This document shows, one piece after another, positions 1 through 8,137 of a stretch of DNA of 64,000 nt (positions within the stretch are counted from its first letter, which is position 1; each line of letters opens with the position of its first letter). The notes under the pieces were generated by a model. It saw only the letters and a program-made list of their open reading frames with translations. It was not told where the DNA came from and did not search any database. A program made the position numbers and the translations under genes. The stretch is from assembly GCA_021405325.1 (NCBI GenBank), contig QWII01000052.1, positions 3,060 through 67,059 of the forward strand, given 5' to 3'. The stretch is from Caldilinea sp. CFX5. Its GTDB lineage: Bacteria > Chloroflexota > Anaerolineae > Caldilineales > Caldilineaceae.

Positions 1-1073
1 GGATTCGCATCATCATGATCACCGGCGACTATGGCTTAACGGCGGAAAGCATTGCGCGCAAGATCGGCATTGTGCAAAGCGCGCACCCTCGCATTGTCAG
101 CGGCAGCGACCTGGAGACGCTCGATGATGCGGCCTTGATGGCGATCCTGAAAGAAGAAGTGATCTTTGCCCGCGCCGCCCCGGAACACAAGTTACGCGTC
201 GTCCAAACGCTGCAACGGCTCGGCCATGTGGTGGCCGTGACCGGCGACGGCGTGAACGACGCGCCCGCGCTCAAAAAGGCGGATATCGGCGTGGCCATGG
301 GCATTGCCGGCACCGACGTGGCGAAAGAAGCCGCTGATATGATTCTCACCGATGATAACTTTGCGTCTATTGTGGGTGCGGTCGAAGAGGGACGAGCTGT
401 CTATTCTAACATCAAGAAATTCACCGGCTATATCTTCACCTCCAACACACCGGAGGCCGTCCCCTTTATCATCTTTGCCTTTACCGGCGGGCAGACGCCG
501 CTGGCGCTCAACATTATGCAGATTCTGGCCGTTGACCTGGGCACCGACCTGGCGCCGGCCCTGGCGCTGGGCGCCGAACCGCCGGAACCGGGCGTGATGG
601 ATCGCCCCCCACGTTCCCGCGCGGAACATCTGATCACCTGGAGCTTGCTGGCGCGCGCTTATCTCTGGCTGGGAATGCTCCAGAGTCTGGCGGCGATGGT
701 GGCCTTTTACTTTATGTATTGGACGAATGGCTATTGGGGCCAATTCTTCGGCCTGCCCGCTAGTGGACCGCTTTATCAGGCGGCGACGGCGATGACGTTG
801 GGCGCCATTGTGGCGACGCAGATCGGCAACCTCTTTGCCCAACGCACCGAGTACAGTTCCGTCTTCCGCGTCGGTCTTTTCAGCAACCGCCTGGTCTGGA
901 TCGGCATCGCCACCGAAGTTACCTTGCTGCTCTTGATTGTCTATGTCCCCCTGCTGCAAGCGATCTTTGGCGCGGCGCCGCTCGGCTGGGGCGACTGGCT
1001 CTTCCTGCTCGCCTGGACGCCGGTGTTGCTGCTGGCGGATGAGGCGCGAAAATGGGTTGTGCGGAGAAGGTAG
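1..1073 (+). CDS. P-type cation-transporting ATPase, C-terminal part (5' end outside window)
   Basis: The reading frame is open from the first bases of the window, so only the last ~357 residues are visible. They contain the hinge motif MITGD and the P-domain signature TGDGVNDAPALK, followed by several hydrophobic segments typical of the Cation_ATPase_C transmembrane domain. This pumps a cation at ATP cost through an aspartyl-phosphate intermediate; the phosphorylated DKTGT site is upstream of the window. The long C-terminal membrane domain points to the P2 (Ca/Na/K-like) class rather than heavy-metal P1B pumps. The ion cannot be told from this part. Two TrkA-type proteins follow, which suggests a monovalent cation homeostasis locus (inference). 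Confidence 0.93.
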   Translation, partial: IRIIMITGDYGLTAESIARKIGIVQSAHPRIVSGSDLETLDDAALMAILKEEVIFARAAPEHKLRVVQTLQRLGHVVAVTGDGVNDAPALKKADIGVAMGIAGTDVAKEAADMILTDDNFASIVGAVEEGRAVYSNIKKFTGYIFTSNTPEAVPFIIFAFTGGQTPLALNIMQILAVDLGTDLAPALALGAEPPEPGVMDRPPRSRAEHLITWSLLARAYLWLGMLQSLAAMVAFYFMYWTNGYWGQFFGLPASGPLYQAATAMTLGAIVATQIGNLFAQRTEYSSVFRVGLFSNRLVWIGIATEVTLLLLIVYVPLLQAIFGAAPLGWGDWLFLLAWTPVLLLADEARKWVVRRR

Positions 1074-1128
1074 GTAATTGGGTGATTCGGTGATTGAGCC
1101 TGTCGAAATCACCGAATCACCCAATTAC
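1074..1128. repeat. Long hairpin after the ATPase gene
   Basis: Two perfectly complementary 22-nt arms (1074-1095 and 1107-1128) enclose an 11-nt loop. The arm is built from repeats of GGTGATT, and related GGTGATT-rich stretches occur near 49790 and 53510, so it belongs to a dispersed family. It has no T-tract, so it is not a classic intrinsic terminator, but it could end or stabilise the ATPase transcript. Confidence 0.8.
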
Positions 1129-1153
1129 CCAATCCTTGTACACAGAGGTATCT

Positions 1154-1801
1154 ATGAACATGATCATCATCGGCTGTGGCCGCATGGGGGCGGGGCTGGC
1201 ACACCTGTTGAGCCTGCGCGGTCATGCGCTTACGGTTGTCGACAAGGAGCAGAGCGCCTTTGCGGCGTTGGGACCGACCTTTCGGGGGCGGACGTTGGTG
1301 GGCGTCGGCTTTGACCGGGAGGTGCTGCTGGCCGCCGGGGTGGCGCGGGCCGATGGCGTCGCGGCCGTGACCAACAGCGATGAAGCCAATATTGTGGCCG
1401 CGCGCATTGCCCGCACCATGTTTCGGGTGCCCAGTGTGGTGGCGCGTGTGGTCGATCCGCAGAAGGCGGAGATCTACCAACGCCTGGGCGTGCAGACCAT
1501 TTCCACTACCGTCTGGGGCATTAATCGGATTGCCAATTTGTTGAGCTATAACCATCTCGATGTCGTCTGCGACTTGAGCAGCAGTGTTGAACTCGTGCAG
1601 ATGGAGTTGCCGGCCAGGCTCGCCGGGCGCACGGTGCAGAACCTAACGATTCCGGGGGAGGTGCATGTGGTGGCGATCAAACGCAGCGGCCAGACCTTTT
1701 TGCCGACGAGCAGCGCTAGTTTGCAAGCGGGCGATCTGCTCTATTTAGCGGTGCAAGCGGCCTCGGCGGATCGGTTAACGGCGCTCTTGCGGGGAGGGTG
1801 A
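1154..1801 (+). CDS. TrkA-family RCK protein, first of a pair
   Basis: 215-residue protein with an N-terminal Rossmann RCK_N (KTN) domain, nucleotide loop GCGRMG at residues 7-12 and an acidic residue (D30) at the end of strand 2, followed by an RCK_C domain from about residue 135. Such proteins bind NAD(H) or adenine nucleotides and gate Trk/Ktr potassium transporters from the cytoplasmic side. I chose the ATG at 1154, preceded by AGAGG; an upstream in-frame start at 1094 would lie inside the hairpin. The next gene begins 4 nt after the stop. No TrkH/KtrB membrane partner is visible in the window. Confidence 0.9.
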   Translation: MNMIIIGCGRMGAGLAHLLSLRGHALTVVDKEQSAFAALGPTFRGRTLVGVGFDREVLLAAGVARADGVAAVTNSDEANIVAARIARTMFRVPSVVARVVDPQKAEIYQRLGVQTISTTVWGINRIANLLSYNHLDVVCDLSSSVELVQMELPARLAGRTVQNLTIPGEVHVVAIKRSGQTFLPTSSASLQAGDLLYLAVQAASADRLTALLRGG

Positions 1802-1805
1802 AACC

Positions 1806-2486
1806 ATGAAAGTTTTGATTGTGGGCGGCGGCAAGGTGGGCAGCCACTTGGCGACGCTCTTGTTAGCCGGTCTGCATCAGGTCGCCATCATCGAACAACG
1901 GCCCGAAGTGTTGGCGCGCTTGCAACATGATTTACCAAAGGCCCGCCTCCATCTGGGCAGCGGGACCGATCCCCTGTTGCTGGAGGCCGCCGGTATTCAG
2001 CAAACCGATGTTGTCGCTGCGGTCACGGGTCAAGATGAGACCAATATTGTCGTCGCCACCCTGGCCCGTTTTGCTTTCAACGCAGCCCGTGTCATTGCGC
2101 GCGTGAATAACCCCAAGAACGCCTGGATGTTTACGCCCCCGATGGGCGTTGATGTCGCCCTCAACCAGGCCGATATTATGGCGCACTTGATTGCCGAAGA
2201 GATGTCGGTCGGCGACATGATGACGCTGCTGAAGCTGACCAAGGGGCAATATTCGCTGGTAGAAGAACGGGTGGCCGCCACAGCGCCCGCCGCCGGCAAA
2301 GCGCTACGCGATCTCCCGTTGCCCCCAGAATGTTCCCTAGCGGCTGTGATTCGCCGTGGGCATCTGCTCCTCCCACGGGCGGAGTTGGTGTTGGAACCGG
2401 ACGACGAAGTGTTAGCGGTCGTCCATGTCGATCAGACCCCAGCGCTGGCGGCGCTCCTCAGTACAGCCACGGATCAACCCCCGTAG
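1806..2486 (+). CDS. TrkA-family RCK protein, second of a pair
   Basis: 226 residues with the same architecture as its neighbour: GGGKVG at residues 7-12, E30 after strand 2, RCK_N then RCK_C. The Shine-Dalgarno GGAGGG lies in the end of the upstream gene and the spacing is 4 nt, so the two are co-translated. Tandem RCK genes can form a heteromeric gating ring or mimic the single two-unit TrkA of enterobacteria. Regulation of potassium uptake is the family role; the actual partner is not seen. Confidence 0.9.
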   Translation: MKVLIVGGGKVGSHLATLLLAGLHQVAIIEQRPEVLARLQHDLPKARLHLGSGTDPLLLEAAGIQQTDVVAAVTGQDETNIVVATLARFAFNAARVIARVNNPKNAWMFTPPMGVDVALNQADIMAHLIAEEMSVGDMMTLLKLTKGQYSLVEERVAATAPAAGKALRDLPLPPECSLAAVIRRGHLLLPRAELVLEPDDEVLAVVHVDQTPALAALLSTATDQPP

Positions 2487-2492
2487 GGGCGT

Positions 2493-2542
2493 ACCCTTGC
2501 GGTCGCCCCACGCGCCGGGAAACAAGGAGCGACCGCAAGGGT
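2493..2542. repeat. Inverted repeat between trkA pair and kinase
   Basis: Perfect 14-nt arms ACCCTTGCGGTCGC (2493-2506) and its complement (2529-2542) with a 22-nt loop. The phrase beginning GTAGGGGCG is of the dispersed-repeat type. It may act as a transcript end for the trkA pair. Confidence 0.7.
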
Positions 2543-2607
2543 CAGTTGCCTTTTCGGCGCCGACGATAAACCCAAACTTGCAATTGCGCCCAATGCAACC
2601 GTTGCGC

Positions 2608-2638
2608 TTGACAACGGCGCCTGTCCCTTTGCTATAAT
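2608..2638 (+). promoter_or_regulatory. Sigma-70-type promoter of the kinase/regulator operon
   Basis: Perfect TTGACA (2608-2613) and perfect TATAAT (2633-2638) with a 19-bp spacer, about 45 bp upstream of the kinase start codon. No rival element is seen in the 200-bp spacer. Confidence 0.75.
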
Positions 2639-2686
2639 AGCAGGTAATATGCGTGCACGTTAGCGGTCCGCTTCTTTACCCAGCTT

Positions 2687-4561
2687 ATGGCATCAGTTAT
2701 ACCACATGCAACGACAGCGGCGACCACGGCTTCGGCTTCTGCCCTGAGCTATGCAGTGATCAACGCCCTGTTGGAAGCGATTGCTGTTCTGGATCAGACG
2801 GGAACCATTGTTGCCGTCAATCAAGCATGGGAAGCGTTGGGGGAGGCGAACGGCGCCAACCCAGCCGACACCGGTATTGGGGTGAATTATCTGGCGGTCT
2901 GTCGCCGGGTGCAAGGGCCGGAGGCCGCGCTGGCGCAGGCGGCGCTGGCCGGCATTCAAGCGGTGATCGAGGGTGCGCAGCCCAACTTCACACTGGAATA
3001 CTCCTGTCATTCGGCGCAGGCAAAGCGTTGGTTTCTCATGCAAGTCACGCCCTTGCCGGCGACGGGTGGTGCGGTCGTCATTCATGCCGATGTGACGGAA
3101 CGTCATGCCGCCGTTGCCGCGGTGGCGCAGGAGCATACCTTACTGCGCACCCTCATTGACCATCTGCCCGACTATATTTTTGTCAAAGATCTGGCAGGCC
3201 GCTATGTGTTGGTCAACCAGGCCTATGCCGATTTTCTGGGCGCCGCTTCGCCGGAGGCGGTGGCCGGCAAAAGCGTCTTTGATTTTTACCCACCGGAGCT
3301 GGCCGCCAAATATCATGCCGACGATTTGTTAGTGTTGCGCGAAGGCCAAACCCTGAGCAACTATGAAGAGCCGACCACCGACCGCACCGGCGCCCTGCAA
3401 TTCCATCTCGCCACCAAAACGCCGCTGCACAACGCAGCCGGCGTGATCACCGGCCTTGTCGGCATTGGGCATGATATCACCGACCGTCGCCACATGATAG
3501 AAGCGCTCCGCCAGAGCGAGGCGCGCAACCGGGCGCTGATCGAAGCGATCCCCGACGCCATTGCCCGCTTTGATCAACATGGCGTCTACCAGGATGTCAA
3601 AGCGCCCAGCAATTTTCAACCCGTCCAACCGCCAACCGAATTGGTTGGGCAAAAGCTGCATGATGTTTTGCCCCAAGCGATGGCGGACAAATTTCTGCAT
3701 TTTAATGATCTGGCGCGGGCCACCGGGATGCTCCAACTCTTTGAATATGAGGCGCTGGTGGATCAGGAGTTACGGATGCGCGAGGCGCGCATTGTCCCCA
3801 TCAATCAGGATGAAGTGATCGCCATCTTGCGCGATATTACAGCGCGCAAACAAGCCGAAAGTGAGAAGGCGCGCCTGCTCAACGAGGTTGTCGAGCAGCG
3901 CGCCCAACTGCGCGCCCTAACCGCCCGTCTGGCCGAGGTGCAGGAGGCGGAACGCAAAGAGATTGCCCGCGAATTGCATGATCTGGTGGGACAGAATCTG
4001 GCGGCGCTGGGGTTGAGTCTGAAGTTGATTCAGACTCAGATTCCGGCGACCTTGGCCACCGGTCAACACCTGAAGGAGCAACTGCGCGACGCGTTAACGC
4101 TGGTGACGCAAACCACCTCCTTTATTCGCACCTTGATGGCGGAGTTGCGCCCCCCGGTGCTGGACGATTATGGTCTGCTGGCCGCCTTGCGCTGGTACAG
4201 CGGACAGATCGCCCAGCAGAGCGGGGTCAAGATTGAGGTGGATGATGATGAAGCTGCGCCCCGTCTGCCGGAAGCGATCGAGAATGCGCTCTTTCGCATT
4301 GCACAGGAGGCATTGATCAATATTGTCAAACATGCACGCGCAACTGTGGCTGCGGTAACATTGTCTGTGAGCGCCAATCAGGTTGCCCTGACGATTACCG
4401 ACAACGGCCAAGGCTTTGATCCGGATGCCGTGGCGACCGCCAGCCAATCCAGTTGGGGGTTGCTCAATATGCGTGAGCGCGCCGAGGCCATTGGCGGCCA
4501 CTGTCAGATTATCGCCCGGCCCGGCGCTGGTGTAACTGTACAGGTCGAGGTGCCGCGATGA
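2687..4561 (+). CDS. PAS-domain sensor histidine kinase (NarX/DesK type)
   Basis: 624 residues, no transmembrane segment, so a cytoplasmic sensor. Three PAS-like domains lie at about 20-135, 150-265 and 275-385, then a coiled linker, a HisKA_3 dimerisation domain and an HATPase_c domain. The phosphoacceptor is His431 in KEIARELHDLVGQ; the N box is EALINIVKHA and the G1 box TDNGQGFD. This is the class that pairs with LuxR/NarL regulators, and indeed its TGA overlaps the ATG of such a regulator. The signal is unknown: no haem- or flavin-binding signature is evident. There is no clear Shine-Dalgarno before the ATG. Confidence 0.93.
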   Translation: MASVIPHATTAATTASASALSYAVINALLEAIAVLDQTGTIVAVNQAWEALGEANGANPADTGIGVNYLAVCRRVQGPEAALAQAALAGIQAVIEGAQPNFTLEYSCHSAQAKRWFLMQVTPLPATGGAVVIHADVTERHAAVAAVAQEHTLLRTLIDHLPDYIFVKDLAGRYVLVNQAYADFLGAASPEAVAGKSVFDFYPPELAAKYHADDLLVLREGQTLSNYEEPTTDRTGALQFHLATKTPLHNAAGVITGLVGIGHDITDRRHMIEALRQSEARNRALIEAIPDAIARFDQHGVYQDVKAPSNFQPVQPPTELVGQKLHDVLPQAMADKFLHFNDLARATGMLQLFEYEALVDQELRMREARIVPINQDEVIAILRDITARKQAESEKARLLNEVVEQRAQLRALTARLAEVQEAERKEIARELHDLVGQNLAALGLSLKLIQTQIPATLATGQHLKEQLRDALTLVTQTTSFIRTLMAELRPPVLDDYGLLAALRWYSGQIAQQSGVKIEVDDDEAAPRLPEAIENALFRIAQEALINIVKHARATVAAVTLSVSANQVALTITDNGQGFDPDAVATASQSSWGLLNMRERAEAIGGHCQIIARPGAGVTVQVEVPR

Positions 4562-5211
4562 GTATCACCGTCTTTCTGGCTGACGATCATGGCATTGTGC
4601 GCGAGGGCTTGCGCTTGCTGCTCAACGCCCAACCTGACATCCATGTGGTCGGCGAAGCGGCCAACGGTCGGGAGGCGGTGCGCCAGATCGTCAGGTTGCG
4701 CCCGCAAATTGCCATCCTTGACCTGGCGATGCCGGAATTAAACGGCATTGAAACGACGCGCCAGTTGCAAGACGCGGCGCCGGATACACAGGTGATCATT
4801 TTGTCGATGTATGCGAGCAGTGAACATATCTACCAGGCGCTCAAGGCGGGTGCGCGCGGCTATGTGTTGAAAGAGGCCGCCGCCGAGGAGCTGGTCAACG
4901 CGGTGGTGGCCGTGCAGGCCGGGCAGCGCTTTCTCAACGCCAAAGTGGCCGACGAGTTGATCGCCGACTACTTGGGCAATCACGCCAGCCTTGCCCAGGA
5001 GAGTCCGCTAACCCAGTTGAGCGACCGGGAGCGCGAAGTGTTGCAATTGGTGGTGGAGGGCAAGACCAGCAGCGAGATCAGCGAACTAATCGCCCTTTCG
5101 CCCAAGACGGTGGATACCTATCGCAGCCGCTTAATGCAAAAGCTGGGCATTAAAGATCTGCCGGCATTGGTCAAATTTGCCATTCAACATGGCATCACCG
5201 CGTTGGAGTGA
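4558..5211 (+). CDS. NarL/LuxR-type response regulator
   Basis: 217 residues: receiver domain with acidic pocket ADD (8-10), phosphoacceptor D55 in ILDLAMPE and the conserved lysine in VLKEAA, then a LuxR helix-turn-helix at about 150-215 (LSDREREVLQLVVEG and SPKTVDTYRSR). The start overlaps the kinase stop by ATGA, so both are made together in a two-component system. A strong hairpin terminator follows 11 nt after the stop. Targets are not known; the cluster of small stress-type genes just downstream is a natural candidate (inference only). Confidence 0.94.
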   Translation: MSITVFLADDHGIVREGLRLLLNAQPDIHVVGEAANGREAVRQIVRLRPQIAILDLAMPELNGIETTRQLQDAAPDTQVIILSMYASSEHIYQALKAGARGYVLKEAAAEELVNAVVAVQAGQRFLNAKVADELIADYLGNHASLAQESPLTQLSDREREVLQLVVEGKTSSEISELIALSPKTVDTYRSRLMQKLGIKDLPALVKFAIQHGITALE

Positions 5212-5221
5212 GCGCAAACAG

Positions 5222-5251
5222 ACCAGACAGGTTTTCGGAAACCTGTCTGGT
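5222..5251 (+). terminator. Intrinsic terminator after the two-component operon
   Basis: Perfect 13-nt arms (5222-5234 and 5239-5251) closed by a TCGG tetraloop and followed by TTTG. It ends the kinase/regulator transcript. Confidence 0.75.
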
Positions 5252-5360
5252 TTGTCGGTGGCTTATGCGATACCTGATCAGCGTTCAAAGATTCCCTACA
5301 GAACTTATCCAACCTTCCCACTCGGTCAAAGACCGATTCTATACTATGATCGCAGCCAAA

Positions 5361-5454
5361 CAGAATTGCACTGCACCACCTCCGCAATCACAAAGCGCTC
5401 ATGGCCCCTCCAGCTTTTCATGGTTGCCTCGACACTGATCTCAGTGCAATTCTG
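5361..5454 (+). other. Long-range paired arms in a 390-bp leader; possible structured RNA
   Basis: In the gene-free stretch 5252-5641 a 13-nt sequence CAGAATTGCACTG (5361-5373) recurs as its exact complement at 5442-5454, directly followed by TCTTTTT. The outer pairing plus the T-tract looks like the end of a terminated or attenuated leader RNA. A TATACT box lies at 5340-5345 but I see no good -35 for it. Either a small RNA or an attenuator ahead of the CBM48 genes is possible. Confidence 0.35.
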
Positions 5455-5641
5455 TCTTTTTGAGGAACCAGCCCTTATGCGATCATCATTTGCTTCCCAT
5501 CCTCATCGCGTCACACCTGCATCCTCCGACAGGTGTGGTGGCGGCTGTCAGGTTGATGGCTTGATCCACAAGCAGTTTCTCGCTGGTGAGGGTGTCCTCC
5601 ACCACTTTTGCCCATCAGCCCGTTTTCCAAGGAGGCCGACA

Positions 5642-6016
5642 TTGATCTATAAACAACGTTCGCAAAAACCGGATCATGTTTCTGTGCTTTTTGAACTGCC
5701 GGCCGGCCTGTGGGCGGATCGGATCTATCTAACCGGTGATTTTAATGACTGGAGCGCCTCTGCCACGCCCTTTACCCAGGGTGTTGATGGCCGCTGGCGG
5801 GTTGCCATTGATCTGCCGGTGGACAGCCGCCACGCCTTTTGTTATTTGATTGATGGCCTCTGGCACTCCGAATATAGCGCCGATGGCTGGACACAGGCGC
5901 TGAATGGGATGCCGATCAGCCTAGTAGAAGCCACCCTGCCCGCGCTGTCCCGTGACAATGATTACCATACCAATCAACCAACGCGCCAACCAACCGGCAA
6001 GCGGCGGTTGAACTAG
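5642..6016 (+). CDS. Stand-alone CBM48/isoamylase N-domain protein 1
   Basis: 124 residues. The core is the immunoglobulin-like glycogen-binding fold: YLTGDFNDWS and later FCYLIDGLWH are the hallmark strands of the E-set/CBM48 (AMPK-beta-like) domain. There is no catalytic glycosidase domain. The start is TTG at 5642, chosen because a full AAGGAGG lies 6 nt upstream and the similarity begins just after it; the frame is open further upstream but without support. A close paralogue follows after 18 nt. Such orphan domains bind alpha-glucans or act as regulatory subunits; the function here is unknown. Confidence 0.75.
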   Translation: MIYKQRSQKPDHVSVLFELPAGLWADRIYLTGDFNDWSASATPFTQGVDGRWRVAIDLPVDSRHAFCYLIDGLWHSEYSADGWTQALNGMPISLVEATLPALSRDNDYHTNQPTRQPTGKRRLN

Positions 6017-6034
6017 CCGCTGAAGGAACCGAGC

Positions 6035-6328
6035 ATGATTCAACGCCAAAAACGTACTGACAGCAATCAAGTGGAAGTAACCTTTGTCTTGCCCGCCGAT
6101 TCGCCACATCCGCTCACCGTGGTGGGCGATTTCAATCAGTGGAACCCGACCGCTAATCCATTTCAACGCAGCAACAATGGCAGTTATGCCACAACGCTGG
6201 TGCTGGATGCCGACCGCCGCTACGCCTTTCGTTACCTTTGTGACAATGGCCGCTGGCTCAACGAAGGCTTTGCCGACGCCTTTGAAACCAACGACTTCGG
6301 CACCGATAACTCCATCTTGATCCTCTAG
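6035..6328 (+). CDS. Stand-alone CBM48/isoamylase N-domain protein 2
   Basis: 97 residues, essentially only the domain: VVGDFNQWNP near residues 28-37 and FRYLCDNGRW near 67-76 align with the preceding gene, so the two arose by tandem duplication. Expected to be cytoplasmic and to bind glycogen-like polymers. No enzyme of glycogen metabolism adjoins it; the amylosucrase at 33.2-35.2 kb is the only related enzyme in the window. Confidence 0.8.
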   Translation: MIQRQKRTDSNQVEVTFVLPADSPHPLTVVGDFNQWNPTANPFQRSNNGSYATTLVLDADRRYAFRYLCDNGRWLNEGFADAFETNDFGTDNSILIL

Positions 6329-6333
6329 ATTTA

Positions 6334-6523
6334 CTCAGTAGACAGGTACATAGGTAGACAGATAGACAGGTACATAGGTAAACAGGGACTTCGCCAACCA
6401 GACCTGTCTCCCTGTCTCCCTGTCTCCCTGTCTCCCTGTCTCCCTGTCTCCCTGTCTACCTGTCTACCTATTTACCTGTCTACCTGTTTACCTGTCTACC
6501 TGTCTACCTATGTACCTATCTAC
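6334..6523. repeat. Octamer tandem repeat with inverted arms
   Basis: The 320-bp gap before the stress-protein gene is mostly low-complexity DNA. 6402-6523 is made of 8-bp units of the type CCTGTCTC or CCTGTCTA, and 6334-6385 carries the complementary theme (TAGACAGG, ACATAGGT). The two halves can fold into one long imperfect hairpin. Repeat length and palindromic layout resemble the element at 25.64-25.77 kb. Confidence 0.8.
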
Positions 6524-6649
6524 CCCCAATCCTACCCACTTGGCGAGATCGCAACCTGTTCTGGTGAATAGTCACAGCGCGTGCTTTTAGCGCGATACTG
6601 GAAGGTGTAATTTACGAACTTTTTTGGTCGATCCACAAGGAGGTTGACG

Positions 6650-7126
6650 ATGACCAAGAACCTTGTGTTAATTCCGGTGGCAGGCGCCGAATTTAGCCTG
6701 CAAGTGTTGCCCTGTCTCCGCCGCTTCCTCAACCCGACGGAAAACCGGTTGTTGCTCCTGCATGTTGAACCGGAGCCGGAACCGATTCATATTCATGAGC
6801 CAGGAATGGAAGGCATCGACATTTATGTCGACGAGAGTGAAGAGGCGCTGCGCACCTGGTTTGCCGATCAGTCACTGCTGACGGTGCGCGAACTGGAGAG
6901 GTTGGGTTTTGCCGTAGAGACCGATGTTGTCTTTGGAAAGATTGTGCCGAAACTTGAAGAGTATATTGCCAAAGCGCAGGTCAATCTGGTGGCGATGGTG
7001 ACACATGGTCGCACCGGGCTGGATCGCATCTTGCATGGCAGCATAGCCGAACAGCTTTTACATTTTACCACTGTGCCGCTGCTGCTCGTCCATCCGCAAG
7101 CGACGAATGGACAGCCGCCGACCTAG
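6650..7126 (+). CDS. Universal stress protein (UspA family)
   Basis: 158 residues, single Usp domain. The ATP-binding loop is visible as THGRTGLDRILHGSIAEQ at about residues 122-139, and the C-terminal strand VPLLLVHP is typical. Start is the ATG at 6650 with AAGGAGG 6 nt upstream. Usp proteins bind ATP and are induced by starvation, redox or envelope stress. It heads a run of small genes with equally strong ribosome sites, which suggests a co-expressed, abundant stress regulon (inference). Confidence 0.9.
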   Translation: MTKNLVLIPVAGAEFSLQVLPCLRRFLNPTENRLLLLHVEPEPEPIHIHEPGMEGIDIYVDESEEALRTWFADQSLLTVRELERLGFAVETDVVFGKIVPKLEEYIAKAQVNLVAMVTHGRTGLDRILHGSIAEQLLHFTTVPLLLVHPQATNGQPPT

Positions 7127-7153
7127 CGCTTCTGCCAAGCATTGGAGGTGTTT

Positions 7154-7423
7154 ATGTTCCTATCACCGATTTGGACGCCGAGTCAAGTTGAAGGCATCAA
7201 ACGCACCCTAGTGGACACCTTTGAATACCGGCTGCATGTGATCAAGATCAAGGCCGAAGAGGGCGCCAGCACCGCCCAAATCTATGACGGCACGCGTAAG
7301 ATCTTTGAAACGCATGGCGCCGACCGCGAACAAGCGTTACGCGCAGCCGAACGCTGGATTGATGAGCAAGATGAGTTGACGCCGGTCAACGATTTACACA
7401 GAGCAGCAGTCAATAGCTGGTAG
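7154..7423 (+). CDS. Small conserved-looking protein of unknown function
   Basis: 89 residues, soluble, mostly helical and charged, with the pattern FETHGADREQALRAAERWIDEQ in its second half (shown here in part: REQALRAAERWIDEQ). I do not recognise a family. The ATG at 7154 has GGAGG 5-9 nt upstream. It lies 27 nt after the stress-protein gene in the same orientation, so it is probably co-transcribed with it. Confidence 0.65.
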   Translation: MFLSPIWTPSQVEGIKRTLVDTFEYRLHVIKIKAEEGASTAQIYDGTRKIFETHGADREQALRAAERWIDEQDELTPVNDLHRAAVNSW

Positions 7424-7461
7424 CGTTTTTTTCCGCGGTTGCTCGGCGCGAAGGAGGGGCT

Positions 7462-7707
7462 ATGCCGACCGACGGTGTGGTTGACCTTGGCTCGTTGAAG
7501 GCGGGTGGCATAGCTTTCGATGAGAAGAGCAAGGAAGCCATTATGGAGCGTACAACCGCTACTCATGCACTGAGCCGTCGTCAATTTTTGACGCGGCTCA
7601 CATCCATTGGCGCCTTGGCCGGCGTGGCAGCGAGAACAATCGAACTGATAACCGCCGACCCGGAGAGCGCCGCCTACGCCGCTCAAATTCGGTCGCTATT
7701 AGCCTGA
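7462..7707 (+). CDS. Short protein with a twin-arginine-like segment
   Basis: 81 residues from an ATG with AAGGAGG just upstream. Residues ~38-56 read SRRQFLTRLTSIGALAG, matching the Tat consensus S/T-R-R-x-F-L followed by a hydrophobic stretch, but preceded by an unusually long n-region. A second ATG at 7543 would give a 54-residue protein with a normal Tat n-region but lacks as good a ribosome site. After the hydrophobic part only ~25 residues remain, so it may be a membrane-anchored micro-protein or a subunit such as the small Tat-bearing chains of dehydrogenases. No enzyme partner is next to it. Confidence 0.6.
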   Translation: MPTDGVVDLGSLKAGGIAFDEKSKEAIMERTTATHALSRRQFLTRLTSIGALAGVAARTIELITADPESAAYAAQIRSLLA

Positions 7708-7741
7708 CGCGCCGACCAGACGGTAGCGCCAAGGAGCTTTT

Positions 7742-8137
7742 ATGGGTAAACAGCAACGAGCAACAACCATTCCCCCTGCCGAGAAGGGGCGCGCACGTGG
7801 GCAAGCAAACCCACAGTCGCTACCCCTGCCTACACCGACCCTAGCGTGGGGTCATCTGGCTGATCCTGAAATGCTCTCCCGCCTCTTGTTGGCGCAACTA
7901 GCCGGGAAACAGCAGCGGCCACGGCGCGGCATCCGCCCATTACCGGCCGCCTTCCAACTCAAGGCGGCTCAACCTACCAAGGGTAATGACATAGTGGCGC
8001 CGGAGCAACGGGAAAAAGTTGCAGCCGACCAACACGAAGAGGCCGAGCAGCAGTGGGTCATTCACCGTCGCCATCTGGATTATGAACAGACCCACCCGGC
8101 TCAACACAATTTTGCCAGTCGCTTCCGCGATCGGTGA
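7742..8137 (+). CDS. Hypothetical basic protein
   Basis: 131 residues, rich in Q, R, P and A, without transmembrane segments or a domain I recognise. The start ATG has AAGGAG about 8 nt upstream, like the three genes before it, and follows the Tat-like gene by 34 nt. The composition suggests a disordered protein. Coding status rests mainly on the ribosome site and its position in the cluster. Confidence 0.5.
   Translation: MGKQQRATTIPPAEKGRARGQANPQSLPLPTPTLAWGHLADPEMLSRLLLAQLAGKQQRPRRGIRPLPAAFQLKAAQPTKGNDIVAPEQREKVAADQHEEAEQQWVIHRRHLDYEQTHPAQHNFASRFRDR

Noticed and set aside
192..1124. 310-codon minus-strand frame over the P-type ATPase
   Set aside because: Mirror of a high-GC coding frame; product is Arg/Gly/His-rich without any motif.
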